A DNA stretch of 51,337 nucleotides, taken from Clostridiales bacterium (lineage in GTDB: Bacteria; Bacillota; Clostridia; Oscillospirales; QAMX01). The first letter of the stretch is position 1. Every line of letters starts with the position of its first letter. The notes beneath the pieces were generated by a model. That model was not told the origin of the DNA. It ran no database searches and was given only the letters and a program-made list of their open reading frames with translations. A program made the translations under genes and the position numbers. Positions 16,167 through 24,769 of the stretch are shown one piece after another. The DNA lies in NCBI GenBank assembly GCA_016303065.1, contig JAEDMJ010000011.1:1-51337 (forward strand), written 5' to 3'.

Positions 16167-17345
16167 ATGACTCAAAACAAAGTATTCGACGTTGCAGTTA
16201 TACCGTGCGCGGACTACGCTTCCGAAAACGTCCGCGCCGCACTTGAAAAAGCGATCTCCGCCGCAGGGGGGCTCGACTGGGTCGTTCCCGGCATGAAAAT
16301 TGCCATAAAACCCAACCTTGTCAGCGCCATGAAGCCCTCCACCGCCGCAGTGACCCATCCGGCGCTCATCTGCGAACTGACAAAAATGCTCGTGGCCCGC
16401 GGAGCCAGCGTTGTCATCGGGGACAGTCCCGGCGGACTTTACACCGTTTCGCACCTTGAGCGCGTCTACGCCGCCGCGGGGCTTTACGAAGCCGAAAAGG
16501 ACGGGGCCGAGCTCAACCTGAACGTCGGCCAAACCGCCGTATCGTACCCCGGCGCCGCCGTAGCCAAAAGTTTTGACTGCGTGGACTTTCTGCTTGACGC
16601 CGACGCAGTCATAAACGTATGCAAGCTGAAGACCCACGGGCTCATGAACCTGTCCTGCGCCTGCAAAAATCTTTTCGGAGCAGTCCCCGGGGTTGAAAAA
16701 GCCGAATATCACTACCGCTTTCCCGATCCCGCCGACTTTGCGTCCATGCTCATCGACCTCTGCTCCTACATCAAACCCGTCCTGTCCATCTGCGATGCGG
16801 TCGACGGCATGGAGGGCAACGGCCCCACGGCGGGAACTCCGCGGCACATCGGCGCGATTCTCGCCGCCGCCTCGCCCCATATGCTGGACTATGTCGCCGC
16901 GGGAATCATCGGCCTCACCCCCCGCCAGGTCCCGACTCTCCAGGCCGCCATCGACCGGGGGCTCATCCCCGACCGCGCCGAAAGCATCCGCGTTTTCGGA
17001 GATCCGTCGCTTTTCGCCGTGCCGGATTACCGCCTGATACTGACCGACAACAGCTTCGTTTTCAAATCCCGCGCCGCGGGCCCCGTCCGCCGCTTCACAA
17101 GTTCCGTCATCGAGACGCTTCTGCGTTCCCGTCCGGAAGTCAGATCCGGCTGCATCGGCTGCGGAAAATGCGCCGAGGTGTGTCCGGCAAAGGCCATTGC
17201 GATCAAAAAGCGCCGCGCCGTCATCGACCGTTCCTCCTGTATCCGCTGTTTCTGCTGTCAGGAGTTCTGCCCGGTCGGGGCAATGCGCGTCCGCCGAACC
17301 CCCGTCGCGCGGCTTGTGACGCGCAAAAGCTCCCGCAGACGCTGA
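16167..17345 (+). CDS. DUF362 domain protein with C-terminal 2x[4Fe-4S] ferredoxin domain
   Basis: A 392-residue cytoplasmic iron-sulfur protein. The N-terminal DUF362 domain (about 5-290) contains KIAIKPNLVSA, VVIGDSPGG, INVCKLKTHGLMNLSCACKN and DAVDGMEGNGP. Two bacterial ferredoxin clusters follow, CIGCGKCAEVCP and CIRCFCCQEFCP, near residues 330-371, with a basic C-terminal tail. The family is widespread in anaerobes; its reaction is not established, so only an electron-transfer role is supported. SD CCGGAGGA lies about 10 bases before ATG, at the end of tgt, so the two are probably cotranscribed. The gene ends 2 bases from the convergent ATPase gene, with no terminator between them. Confidence 0.9.
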   Translation: MTQNKVFDVAVIPCADYASENVRAALEKAISAAGGLDWVVPGMKIAIKPNLVSAMKPSTAAVTHPALICELTKMLVARGASVVIGDSPGGLYTVSHLERVYAAAGLYEAEKDGAELNLNVGQTAVSYPGAAVAKSFDCVDFLLDADAVINVCKLKTHGLMNLSCACKNLFGAVPGVEKAEYHYRFPDPADFASMLIDLCSYIKPVLSICDAVDGMEGNGPTAGTPRHIGAILAAASPHMLDYVAAGIIGLTPRQVPTLQAAIDRGLIPDRAESIRVFGDPSLFAVPDYRLILTDNSFVFKSRAAGPVRRFTSSVIETLLRSRPEVRSGCIGCGKCAEVCPAKAIAIKKRRAVIDRSSCIRCFCCQEFCPVGAMRVRRTPVARLVTRKSSRRR

Positions 17346-17347
17346 AC

Positions 17348-18430
17348 CTAAAGAATATATTCCGCGGCAAGCTCCAGCGCCAGCGCGTCCAGCCCGGCAA
17401 AGTCCGTAAACTCCCGGTACTCCGCTTCGAGCCCGGCGTGTATGTCCAGACACTCGCCCAGCCTTGCCTCCGCCTCATCGAGAAGAGCTTTTTTGACCGC
17501 AAGCAGAACTTCCGGTCTTGCGCCGAGCTGCGCCATGCTCTGCTCCGAAAGGCATTCCCCGGTGTCCACGGTCCTGTCCGCTTTTTCGACAAGCTCCTCC
17601 GGCAGAATGCAAAGGCCCGTCTTCGGAATCACGAGCCCGTTGAGGCGCGCCGGCACCAGAGGGTCAAAAAATCCCCAGACCTCGCACCCGTGCCTCTGCG
17701 CCTCGTCCGCCGCCGCCCCAAGCAAAAAGGGCGAAAGGCCGAACCGGTCCCTTACCGCTACGGTTTCCGGGCTTTTTCCCTCCAAAAGCGCAAACGGCGT
17801 TTCTGAAAAGGTAACGGTTTCGTCCGGGGCAACAGCCGTAATAAATCTCCGCCTCATGGGGCGAAAGCCTTTTTCGCCCTCCTCCGCACGGCCTGCGAGA
17901 TCTCCGGCAAGCCCCGCGCCGATCGAGCTGAGAACGCCCGTGTCCGCATATGTCAGCACTTCTCCGCAAAGCTCGCTGTCGGCCTCGTATGCCGCACGGA
18001 GAGCCCTGTCGGCCTGCGCCCGCACCCGGCAGAGCTCGCCGGAAATCTCCCGAACCGCTTCCCGGCGCGAGCTTATCCCCCCGTCGATATAGGACGAAAG
18101 CGAAAGGTAGATCTCCGGAAGACAGTGGAGCTCCGCCTCAAAGGCGTGGGGCGGCGTTGCGTCAAGCACCGCAAAGCCCTTCCCCCGGCAGACGATTGCG
18201 TCCAGCGACCCCGGGTCCGACGGGCAGTACACCCGCTCCACCGTGTCTTTCGACATCTCCGCCGCACGGGCGAGCTTTTCCATAAGCGTCGATTTTCCGT
18301 TTCCCGCTCCGCCCTTGAGCAGTATAACAGTGTTCATATTTTCAGCATCGTACAGTGTATTTTTGAAAGATTCATGTCCTTTGCCTGAATTCGAACCTAT
18401 AAATGTACGGATTTTTCCGGTTTCAGCCAT
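17348..18430 (-). CDS. P-loop ATPase of unknown function (PRK06851-like)
   Basis: A 360-residue protein that appears to contain two related halves, the layout of the uncharacterised PRK06851-type ATPases of Firmicutes. The first half has a Walker A loop (LLKGGAGNGKSTLMEKLAR, about 36-54) and the segment RVYCPSDPGSLDAIVCRGKG. A TPPHAFE segment follows, then a long helical region (about 115-200) and a C-terminal half that starts FRPMRRRFITAVAP but lacks a clear second Walker A, so it may be degenerate. ATG 18430 has GGAGG 7 bases upstream. I cannot assign a substrate. The 210-base gap to the divergent aspartate kinase gene holds the lysC promoter and nothing else I recognise. Confidence 0.75.
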   Translation of the reverse strand: MAETGKIRTFIGSNSGKGHESFKNTLYDAENMNTVILLKGGAGNGKSTLMEKLARAAEMSKDTVERVYCPSDPGSLDAIVCRGKGFAVLDATPPHAFEAELHCLPEIYLSLSSYIDGGISSRREAVREISGELCRVRAQADRALRAAYEADSELCGEVLTYADTGVLSSIGAGLAGDLAGRAEEGEKGFRPMRRRFITAVAPDETVTFSETPFALLEGKSPETVAVRDRFGLSPFLLGAAADEAQRHGCEVWGFFDPLVPARLNGLVIPKTGLCILPEELVEKADRTVDTGECLSEQSMAQLGARPEVLLAVKKALLDEAEARLGECLDIHAGLEAEYREFTDFAGLDALALELAAEYIL

Positions 18431-18574
18431 ATTATGTCCTCCGTCCCCCCAAACAAGATAACGGCGGCAGAGCCGCTGCGCATATCAGACTATGCAAAAC
18501 CCACAATCGCCGTACCTTGTCCCGGACTTAAAACAGCCGTTTTCCCGAAATATATTTGTTTTCGCAAGTTAATG

Positions 18575-18603
18575 TTGCCAAACATAAAATAATATGGTAG
18601 AAT
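18575..18603 (+). promoter_or_regulatory. Promoter of aspartate kinase gene
   Basis: TTGCCA (18575-18580), 17-base spacer, TAGAAT (18598-18603) with TGG extended -10. The leader is only about 30 bases, too short for a lysine riboswitch. Confidence 0.65.
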
Positions 18604-18640
18604 AACCACTGTTATTTAAGAAAGAAAGCTGATTCTTACC

Positions 18641-20002
18641 ATGAAGGTTATAAAATTCGGCGGGTCTTCTCTGGCCGACGCCGTACAGATCCGCAAAGTC
18701 TGCGATATCATCATAAGCGACCCGGAGAGACGCGTCGTCGTCGTCTCCGCTCCCGGAAAAGGCGTAAACGATCCTGTTAAGGTCACCGATATGCTGATCT
18801 CTGCGGCAAACGCCGCCCTTGAAAACGGCTCCGAAGCCGGACTTCAGGCCATGGAGACCGTCATTGAAAGATATGCACACATTGCCCATGACCTCGGAGT
18901 TTCCGAAGTCATGGAAGACATCGCCCCCGATTTCCGCGCGCGCATGGCGCTCGACCGCTCCAATCCCGTAAAGTTCACCGACGCGGTCAAGGCCGCCGGA
19001 GAAGACAACTCCGCCCGACTCACCGCCGCATATCTGCGGAAGCTCGGCTGCAGCGCCCGCTACGTCAATCCCGGAGACGCCGGAATGTACCTCTCCGACG
19101 ATTTCGGCAACGCCCAGATCCTTCCGCAGTCCTACACGCTTCTTTCCGAAAGCCTCTCCGCCATGGACGGAATCATTGTCTTCCCCGGGTTCTTCGGCAT
19201 CACCGAGTCCGGCGAGACCGTCACGTTCCCCCGCGGCGGAAGCGATATCACCGGAGCGATCCTTGCCGCGGCCCTGAACGCCGACGTCTACGAGAACTTC
19301 ACCGACGTCGACTATGTCTATTCCGCAAATCCCCACCACATCAAAAATCCCAAACCCATCCCCCTTGTCACCTACCGCGAGATGCGCGAGCTGAGCTATG
19401 CCGGATTCAACGTCTACCAGGAGGAAGCGCTTCTCCCCGTTTACCGCGCCGGGATCCCCGTCAACATCCGCAACGCCAACAACCCCTCCTGCCCCGGAAC
19501 GCTCATCGTTTCCGAGCGCGGCGCCGCGAATCAGGACGTCCGCGTTGCCGGCGTCGCCTGCGACAAGGGCTTTACCGGAATATACGTCAACAAATACCTT
19601 ATGAACCGTGAGATCGGCTTCGGCAGAAAGCTTCTCCAGATCTTCGAGGACGAAGGGATCTCCTACGAGCACACTCCCACCGGCATCGACGATCTCACCA
19701 TCATAGCCCGCAGCGAATTTTTTGAAAACGGAACTCTCAGCCGCATCGTCGCCCGAATCTCCGACGAGCTCGGCACCGACGACATCCAGATTCACGAGGG
19801 TCTTTCACTGATCGTCGTCGTCGGCGAAGGCATGAAACACGCCGTCGGCATCGCGGCCAAAGCGACCAAAGCGCTTTCCGACGCCGGAGTCAGCATCTCC
19901 ATGATAAGCCAGGGCTCCTCCGAAGTCAGCATGATCTTTGCCGTCGACACCGACGACGCCATCCGCGGCGTTACGGCCCTTTACGACGCGCTTCTGGCCT
20001 GA
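18641..20002 (+). CDS. Aspartate kinase
   Basis: Phosphorylates L-aspartate, the first step towards lysine, threonine, methionine and diaminopimelate. The 453-residue monofunctional enzyme starts with VIKFGGSSLADA (KFGGSS at 5-10), contains FPGFFGITESG and TFPRGGSDITGAILA in the kinase domain, and ends with two ACT regulatory domains (about 310-450, including GFGRKLLQIFEDEGI and the QGSSEVSMIFAV segment). The insert TAAYLRKLGCSARYV matches the class with an extended kinase domain. It stands alone with its own promoter and a strong terminator; asd and dap genes are not nearby. Feedback inhibition by lysine or threonine is expected from the ACT domains but the ligand cannot be read. Confidence 0.96.
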   Translation: MKVIKFGGSSLADAVQIRKVCDIIISDPERRVVVVSAPGKGVNDPVKVTDMLISAANAALENGSEAGLQAMETVIERYAHIAHDLGVSEVMEDIAPDFRARMALDRSNPVKFTDAVKAAGEDNSARLTAAYLRKLGCSARYVNPGDAGMYLSDDFGNAQILPQSYTLLSESLSAMDGIIVFPGFFGITESGETVTFPRGGSDITGAILAAALNADVYENFTDVDYVYSANPHHIKNPKPIPLVTYREMRELSYAGFNVYQEEALLPVYRAGIPVNIRNANNPSCPGTLIVSERGAANQDVRVAGVACDKGFTGIYVNKYLMNREIGFGRKLLQIFEDEGISYEHTPTGIDDLTIIARSEFFENGTLSRIVARISDELGTDDIQIHEGLSLIVVVGEGMKHAVGIAAKATKALSDAGVSISMISQGSSEVSMIFAVDTDDAIRGVTALYDALLA

Positions 20003-20025
20003 GCCGGAATTCTCAAAAAAGTTTC

Positions 20026-20066
20026 AAAAGCGTTCTCTTTCCCTCCGGGGAAAGAGAACGCTTTTT
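20026..20066 (+). terminator. Intrinsic terminator after aspartate kinase
   Basis: An 18-bp perfect stem (20026-20043 with 20048-20065), loop TCCG, T-run on the 3' side. It is AAAA-flanked and could also work on the minus strand. Confidence 0.9.
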
Positions 20067-20201
20067 CTTCGGATCCCGGCAATCCCTCCAAAACCGCGAA
20101 AGCATGAACACCGCCGCTTTCCGGCTTTTCCCCCAAAAGCGCAGGGCAGAGCTCCGCGCCGCGCCTTTTTTCCAGAGCTCCGCCCCTTTTGCCCGTTCTT
20201 C

Positions 20202-20230
20202 TTGAAAAAAGAGCGTCTCTGTGATAAAAT
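20202..20230 (+). promoter_or_regulatory. Promoter of PHP gene and probably of the sugar cluster
   Basis: TTGAAA (20202-20207), 17-base spacer, TAAAAT (20225-20230) with TGA extended -10. It is the only convincing promoter between 20.0 kb and the genes ending at 25375. Confidence 0.7.
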
Positions 20231-20252
20231 AGGAGCATTCGGAGGGATTTGA

Positions 20253-20921
20253 ATGTTTAAGTACGAAATGCACGTCCACTCCCTGCCAAGCAGGGACGGG
20301 GCGCCCATTGAAAAACACATAGATTTTCTCAAAAGCCGGGGCTTTTCCGGACTTGTCATCACCAACCATTTCCTCTGGGGCGCAACGAACGTCGACAGAA
20401 CCCTCCCCTGGCCGGAATTTGTGGAGTTCTACCGAAAAGACTACGAGGCCGGCCGCCGCTACGGTGAAGCCAGGGATTTCGACGTGCTTTTCGGCGTGGA
20501 AGAGCACATCGGCGGAGGCAGGGAAATCCTTGTTTACGGTCTCGGTCCGGATTTTTTTCTTTCACATCCCCAGCTTCAGGATCACGAGCTCAGCACATAC
20601 AGCCGCCTTGTGCGGGCAGCCGGAGGAATTCTTCTCCAGGCTCACCCCTTCCGCATGCGCGAATATATCACCGAGCCCGGTCCCGTGCCCGACCTCAGCC
20701 TTGTCGACGGCATTGAGGTTTTCAACGCCTCCAATCAGCCAGGAGAAAACGAGCTTGCCGCCGAACTGGCGCAAAAGCACAGCTTCATCCTCTCCGCCGG
20801 AAGCGACGCCCACAGCGGCGATTCCGCGGGGCGCGCCGGGATCGCCTCCCCCCGCAGACTCCGCTCGGAAGCCGAGCTTGCCGGGCTTCTCCGCTCCGGA
20901 GAAGTCGGGCTCATAAAATAA
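20253..20921 (+). CDS. PHP domain metal-dependent phosphoesterase
   Basis: A 222-residue stand-alone PHP domain. The metal-binding motifs are in order: MHVHSLPSR (H7, H9), ITNHFLWG, FGVEEHIGGGREILVYG (Glu), LQAHPFRM (His) and AGSDAHSGD (Asp, His) near the C-terminus. Such proteins hydrolyse phosphomonoesters or phosphodiesters such as histidinol phosphate or nucleotide phosphates; the substrate here is unknown. ATG 20253 follows CGGAGG by 9 bases. The next gene begins 78 bases downstream with no terminator between, so this enzyme may be the first member of the 20.2-25.4 kb operon and could dephosphorylate a pathway intermediate (inference). Confidence 0.87.
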   Translation: MFKYEMHVHSLPSRDGAPIEKHIDFLKSRGFSGLVITNHFLWGATNVDRTLPWPEFVEFYRKDYEAGRRYGEARDFDVLFGVEEHIGGGREILVYGLGPDFFLSHPQLQDHELSTYSRLVRAAGGILLQAHPFRMREYITEPGPVPDLSLVDGIEVFNASNQPGENELAAELAQKHSFILSAGSDAHSGDSAGRAGIASPRRLRSEAELAGLLRSGEVGLIK

Positions 20922-20999
20922 GAGCCGCCCTTTTTCCGTTCCGCGCCCGGCAGCGCGCACTTTGAAAAAAACTCCACAAGGAAGGACGATAATACATTC

Positions 21000-21707
21000 A
21001 TGAAACCGGTCATCCGTGCGCCGTATTTTGAGATCGGCACAAAAAACTATGTCTACGGCGACACGCTGCTCGAATATGCCCTCGCCGCGGACAGGGCTTC
21101 GGAAAAATACGATATCGACGTGCTGTTCATCTGCCCCGCCGTCGAGATCAGAAGAGTCTGCGAAAACACGAAAAGGCTCGTCGTTCTCGCGCCGTACATG
21201 GACACGCTCCGTCCCGGACGCGGCATGGCGGACGTGCTCCCCGAAGGACTGAAGGCCGCCGGAGCCCGGGGCGTCGTCATAAACCACTGTGAAAAACCCA
21301 TGAGCCTTCCCCAGATGAAGGCCACGATCGACCGCGCAAGGGAGCTCGATTTTCTTGTCTTTGCCTGCGCCGACACGCTTGAGGAGGCAAAAGCCATTGC
21401 CCAGCTCCACCCGGACATAATCAACCCCGAACCCTCCGGGATCATCGGCGGCGGAAGCGGTGTGACCCCCATGTCATACGTCAGGGACTCGATCCGTGTC
21501 ATCAAGGAGATCTTCCCGGACATCATGGTTGAACAGGCCGCCGGAATCACCAGCGGCCAGCAGGTCTATGACTTTATCATGGCGGGCTCCGAAGCGGCCG
21601 GAGCCGCATCCGGTATCATGAACGCCGCAGACCCCATCGCCATGATCGACGAAATGGTCGCCGCCACGCGCCGCGCGGCGGACGATTTGAAAAAACAGGC
21701 AACATAA
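21000..21707 (+). CDS. Triosephosphate isomerase-like TIM-barrel isomerase (archaeal TPI type)
   Basis: A 235-residue protein that resembles the short archaeal-type triosephosphate isomerases rather than a bacterial housekeeping TpiA. The catalytic set is recognisable: Lys in IGTKNYVYG (near residue 15), His in VVINHCEKPMSLPQ (near 98) and Glu in INPEPSGIIGGGSGVT (near 144), with the phosphate-gripping GGGSGV and AGITSGQQV/ASGIMNA loops. Its place next to an FGGY kinase and a SIS isomerase suggests aldose-ketose isomerisation of an unusual sugar phosphate, as with the TPI-like EryH isomerase of erythritol catabolism; this is inference. The SD (AAGGAAGGA) is 13 bases from ATG, a little far. 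The YjbQ gene follows after 13 bases. Confidence 0.83.
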   Translation: MKPVIRAPYFEIGTKNYVYGDTLLEYALAADRASEKYDIDVLFICPAVEIRRVCENTKRLVVLAPYMDTLRPGRGMADVLPEGLKAAGARGVVINHCEKPMSLPQMKATIDRARELDFLVFACADTLEEAKAIAQLHPDIINPEPSGIIGGGSGVTPMSYVRDSIRVIKEIFPDIMVEQAAGITSGQQVYDFIMAGSEAAGAASGIMNAADPIAMIDEMVAATRRAADDLKKQAT

Positions 21708-21720
21708 GGAGGAAACCGCC

Positions 21721-22215
21721 ATGGTATACAAGGAATCGTTCAAGCTTGAATCCCGCCACCGCGCCGTCAGTTTTCACGATGTGACCGACCGCGTCAAAGA
21801 GATCGCCGCCCGCTCCGGCATCAGGGACGGCATCGTCGTCGTTTATTCCCACCACACCACCTGTTCCGTCATCACTCAGGAATGCGCTTTTGACATGTCC
21901 ATGACCGGGCTCGAAACCCTTCAGCAGGACCTTGTAAACGTCTTTGAGAAATGGATCCCCACCTGCCGCAGCGAGGGACAGTATCTCCATCCCGGTCCGA
22001 AAGCCCTCGTCTTCGCCGAAGAGCACGGCGAGGACAACTTCGGCTGCCACAACACCGACGCCCATCTGCGCTCCTCCATCATCGGAAGAAACGTCACCGT
22101 CGTCACAGCCGACGGCGAGCTGGACCTGGGCGATTTCGGCCGCATACACTTCATCGACTGGGACCAGACCCGCGGACGCACCAGAACCGTCCAGGTCATG
22201 ATAGTCGGCGAATAA
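21721..22215 (+). CDS. YjbQ/UPF0047 family protein, copy 1
   Basis: A 164-residue member of the YjbQ (UPF0047) family, a one-domain fold with weak thiamine-phosphate synthase activity reported for some members but no settled role. Family motifs: YSHHTTCSVITQECAFD (residues about 42-58) and the HNTDAHLRSSIIG stretch (about 110-122), followed by GELDLGDFGRIHFIDWD. The usual E. coli-type HTSAS is replaced by HHTTCS, and the protein is longer than the roughly 140-residue norm. SD AAGGAGG lies 8 bases before ATG. It is second in a tightly packed run of five genes, with a paralogue at 26631. Action on a phosphorylated sugar intermediate is inferred from context. Confidence 0.85.
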   Translation: MVYKESFKLESRHRAVSFHDVTDRVKEIAARSGIRDGIVVVYSHHTTCSVITQECAFDMSMTGLETLQQDLVNVFEKWIPTCRSEGQYLHPGPKALVFAEEHGEDNFGCHNTDAHLRSSIIGRNVTVVTADGELDLGDFGRIHFIDWDQTRGRTRTVQVMIVGE

Positions 22216-22228
22216 GAGGGCGGCGGTC

Positions 22229-23272
22229 ATGAGTCTTTTGAATGTAAAACCATACGACACGAAGGTTTACCGGGAGCAGATCGAAGATTTCCTCCCGGAC
22301 ACCTTCATCGACTGCCACACGCACATCTGGCTTGACGAACAGAACCATTTCTGCGAGGACACAGCAAGCCGCTCCTGCGCATGGCCCAACATGGTCGCAC
22401 TGGACAACTCCGTGGAAGACCTGAACGAGACGAACCGTCTGCTTTTCCCCGGGAAAAAGGTCGTCTCCGTCCTCTACGGCCAGCCGATGATAACGATCGA
22501 CCTGAAGCGGAACAACGACTACGTCGCCCGCTGCGCCGAGGCAAACGGCTTTCCCGCCCTTTACATCAGCCATCCGAGCCAGAGCGCCGAAGAGGTCGAG
22601 CGCGCCGTGCTTAGCCATCCCTGCTTTAAGGGGCTGAAGGTGTACCTTCAGTTTGCTCCGGGATATATCCCTGCCAACGAGATACGCATCTACGACTTCC
22701 TGCCCCACGAGCATCTTGCCCTTGCCGACAGACACGGCTGGGTTGTCCAGCTTCACATCGCAAGACCGAAAAGACTTGCCGACCCGGTAAACTATGTGCA
22801 GATTCGCGAGATCGAGGAAAAATACCCGAATCTCCAGCTCATCGTCGCGCATCTTGGCAGGGCCTACGCCGACGAAGACCTCGGAGACGCGCTGCCCTAT
22901 CTCAAAGACATGAAGAAAACCGTCTGGGATTTCACCGCCAACACCAACGCCTTTGTCATGGAGAAGGTCCTTGAGATGGTCGGACCCGACCGGTTCCTCT
23001 ACGGAACGGATTTTCCCATTTTCCGAATGAAAGCCCGCAGGACAGTGGAAAACGGTTTCTATATAAACGAGATACCCGCCGGCTCCCTCGGAGACGTCTC
23101 CTCCGACCCCCATATGCGCGAGATCCCCTATCCGGAGGCGGAAAAAATCAGCTTCTTTATCTACGAAGAGATCATCTCCTGCAAAAACGCCTGCAATAAG
23201 CTGGGGCTTGAAAGACAGGACATAAACAAGATTTTCTACGGCAACGCGGCCAGAATTTTCGGAGTAAATTGA
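22229..23272 (+). CDS. Amidohydrolase-2 family metal-dependent hydrolase or lactonase
   Basis: A 347-residue TIM-barrel hydrolase of the amidohydrolase_2 type. Metal ligands and catalytic residues appear in order: TFIDCHTHIWL (HxH, about 28-30), the Lys-bearing GLKVYLQFAPG, VVQLHIARPK, LIVAHLGRAYA and YGTDFPIFRMK (catalytic Asp near 258). Relatives in this group include sugar and aromatic lactonases and decarboxylases, so it could open a sugar lactone. It ends with an INKIFYGNAARIFGVN helix typical of the family. It starts 13 bases after yjbQ-1, behind an AGGGCGG SD; the kinase gene begins 1 base after its stop. It is the central enzyme of the cluster; substrate unknown. Confidence 0.85.
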   Translation: MSLLNVKPYDTKVYREQIEDFLPDTFIDCHTHIWLDEQNHFCEDTASRSCAWPNMVALDNSVEDLNETNRLLFPGKKVVSVLYGQPMITIDLKRNNDYVARCAEANGFPALYISHPSQSAEEVERAVLSHPCFKGLKVYLQFAPGYIPANEIRIYDFLPHEHLALADRHGWVVQLHIARPKRLADPVNYVQIREIEEKYPNLQLIVAHLGRAYADEDLGDALPYLKDMKKTVWDFTANTNAFVMEKVLEMVGPDRFLYGTDFPIFRMKARRTVENGFYINEIPAGSLGDVSSDPHMREIPYPEAEKISFFIYEEIISCKNACNKLGLERQDINKIFYGNAARIFGVN

Positions 23273-23273
23273 C

Positions 23274-24743
23274 ATGAAATATCTGCTCGGTATCGACGTC
23301 GGCACAACGGGCACAAAAACCCTGCTGTTCCGCCAGGACGGACTTCTGTGCGGACACGCCTACAAAGCGTATAAGACCTCCAATCCCCGGCTCGGCTTCT
23401 GCGAACAGGACCCCAACGACTGGTGGCAGGCCGTGACCGAAACGGTGCGCCGGGTCGCCGGCACACGCGAAATCGCAGAAAATGTTTCCGGCATTTCTCT
23501 TTCGGTCCAGGGCGGCACCCTGGTGCCTGTGGACGCGGAGTTCAGCCCCGTCCGCCCGGCGATTGTCTGGAACGACGTCAGATGCCAAAGGGAGCGGGAC
23601 GAATGGCTAAGCTCCTTCGGCACCGACGGTACGATGTACCGCCGTACCGGGTGGCACCTTCTTCCGGGTCTGAACGCCATGCAGATACGGCATATGCGCC
23701 GGGAGGAGCCGGAGCTGTTTGAAAAAACCGCAATGTTTCTCTCCGTCCCCGACTACATCTCGTATAAAATGACAGGAATTCCGGCCCTCGACCTGTCAAA
23801 CATCGGAATAAACCAGCTCGGCGACATAACAAAAGGTCAGTATGACCCTGAAATTCTCGCATTTGCCGGAATCACCCGGGAGCGCCTTGCAGGCATCATC
23901 CCCTCCGGCAGACCCGTCGGCCGCCTTTGCACTCGCGCCGCAGAGGAGCTGGGCCTCACACCCGACGCCGTCTTCGTAAGCGGAGCCCACGATCAGTACG
24001 CCGTTGCGCTGGGGGCGGGAGCCTGCCGCGCAGGCGATATCCTCATCGGTTCCGGGACCTGCTGGGTCATCACCTGCATCGGGGACCGTCCGGACTTTTC
24101 CTCCGGCCTCAGCCAGTCGGCTGCGGCGGTTCCCGGAAAATGGGGGTCGCTGTGGTCGCTGTCCTCCGGCGGAGTGTGCCTTGAGTGGCTGCGGAAAAAC
24201 ATAATGTCCGGAGAAATATCCTTTGCCGAGCTTGACCGCGAAGCCTCTTCCCGGAAAGCCGCGGAGGACGGACTCTTTTTCTTCCCCTTCTCCGGCCGCG
24301 CGACGCTTGAAAAGAGCTTCCAAAAGGGGAGCTTTCTCGGGCTTGACCTTGCTCACGACAGGTTCCATATGGCCAGGGCGGTCATGGAAGGCGTCGCCTT
24401 CCAGATCACCTGGATGCTCGACGCGTTCAGGCTCCACTCCCCCGAATCCGGGCTGAAGCTTGCCGGCGGCGCTTCAAAAAGCAGCCTGTGGAGCCACATG
24501 ACCGCCGACATTTCCGGGCTTCCCGTCAGAATACCCGAAGTCGCCGACCTGGCCTGCGTGGGCGCGGCGATCCTCGCCGGCGTCGGAAGCGGAATTTACA
24601 GCTCCGCGGAAGAGGGCTGCAAAGCGCTCTGCGTCGGCGAAAAAACGATTCTTCCCGATCCCGGGCGCGCACAGCTCTACAAACCTCTGCTTGAAGAGTA
24701 CAAACGCTGCGCCGAAATTCTCGGCTCGGCATACCGCTGTTAA
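23274..24743 (+). CDS. FGGY family carbohydrate kinase
   Basis: ATP-dependent kinase of the FGGY (xylulose/ribulose/glycerol kinase) family, 489 residues, full length. The N-terminal phosphate loop GIDVGTTGTKTLLF is at 6-19, the substrate-binding VWNDVRCQ at about 101-108, a catalytic Asp lies in VSGAHDQYAVALGAG (near 243), and the C-terminal FGGY_C adenosine motif is KLAGGASKSSLWSHMTADI (near 398). The sugar cannot be assigned, because the SLSVQGG and WNDVR segments do not match any specific subfamily that I recognise. It directly follows the amidohydrolase (1 base), and the SIS isomerase follows by 26 bases, so kinase and isomerase probably act in succession. Confidence 0.93.
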   Translation: MKYLLGIDVGTTGTKTLLFRQDGLLCGHAYKAYKTSNPRLGFCEQDPNDWWQAVTETVRRVAGTREIAENVSGISLSVQGGTLVPVDAEFSPVRPAIVWNDVRCQRERDEWLSSFGTDGTMYRRTGWHLLPGLNAMQIRHMRREEPELFEKTAMFLSVPDYISYKMTGIPALDLSNIGINQLGDITKGQYDPEILAFAGITRERLAGIIPSGRPVGRLCTRAAEELGLTPDAVFVSGAHDQYAVALGAGACRAGDILIGSGTCWVITCIGDRPDFSSGLSQSAAAVPGKWGSLWSLSSGGVCLEWLRKNIMSGEISFAELDREASSRKAAEDGLFFFPFSGRATLEKSFQKGSFLGLDLAHDRFHMARAVMEGVAFQITWMLDAFRLHSPESGLKLAGGASKSSLWSHMTADISGLPVRIPEVADLACVGAAILAGVGSGIYSSAEEGCKALCVGEKTILPDPGRAQLYKPLLEEYKRCAEILGSAYRC

Positions 24744-24769
24744 ACTTCCATTTACGGAGGAATACAAAC

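Noticed and set aside
15015..17453. 812-codon open frame on the minus strand opposite tgt and the DUF362 gene
   Set aside because: It is antisense to two clearly conserved genes. Its composition (Gly/Ala/Asp/Val-rich without motifs) is what GC-biased third positions produce on the opposite strand.
18604..18640. Lysine riboswitch before aspartate kinase
   Set aside because: The predicted leader is only about 30 bases, far below the size of an L-box.
20962..20993. TTGAAA with GATAAT as a separate promoter for the TIM-type gene
   Set aside because: The spacer is 20 bases and the gene's own SD lies between the two boxes, so the transcript would lack the SD.
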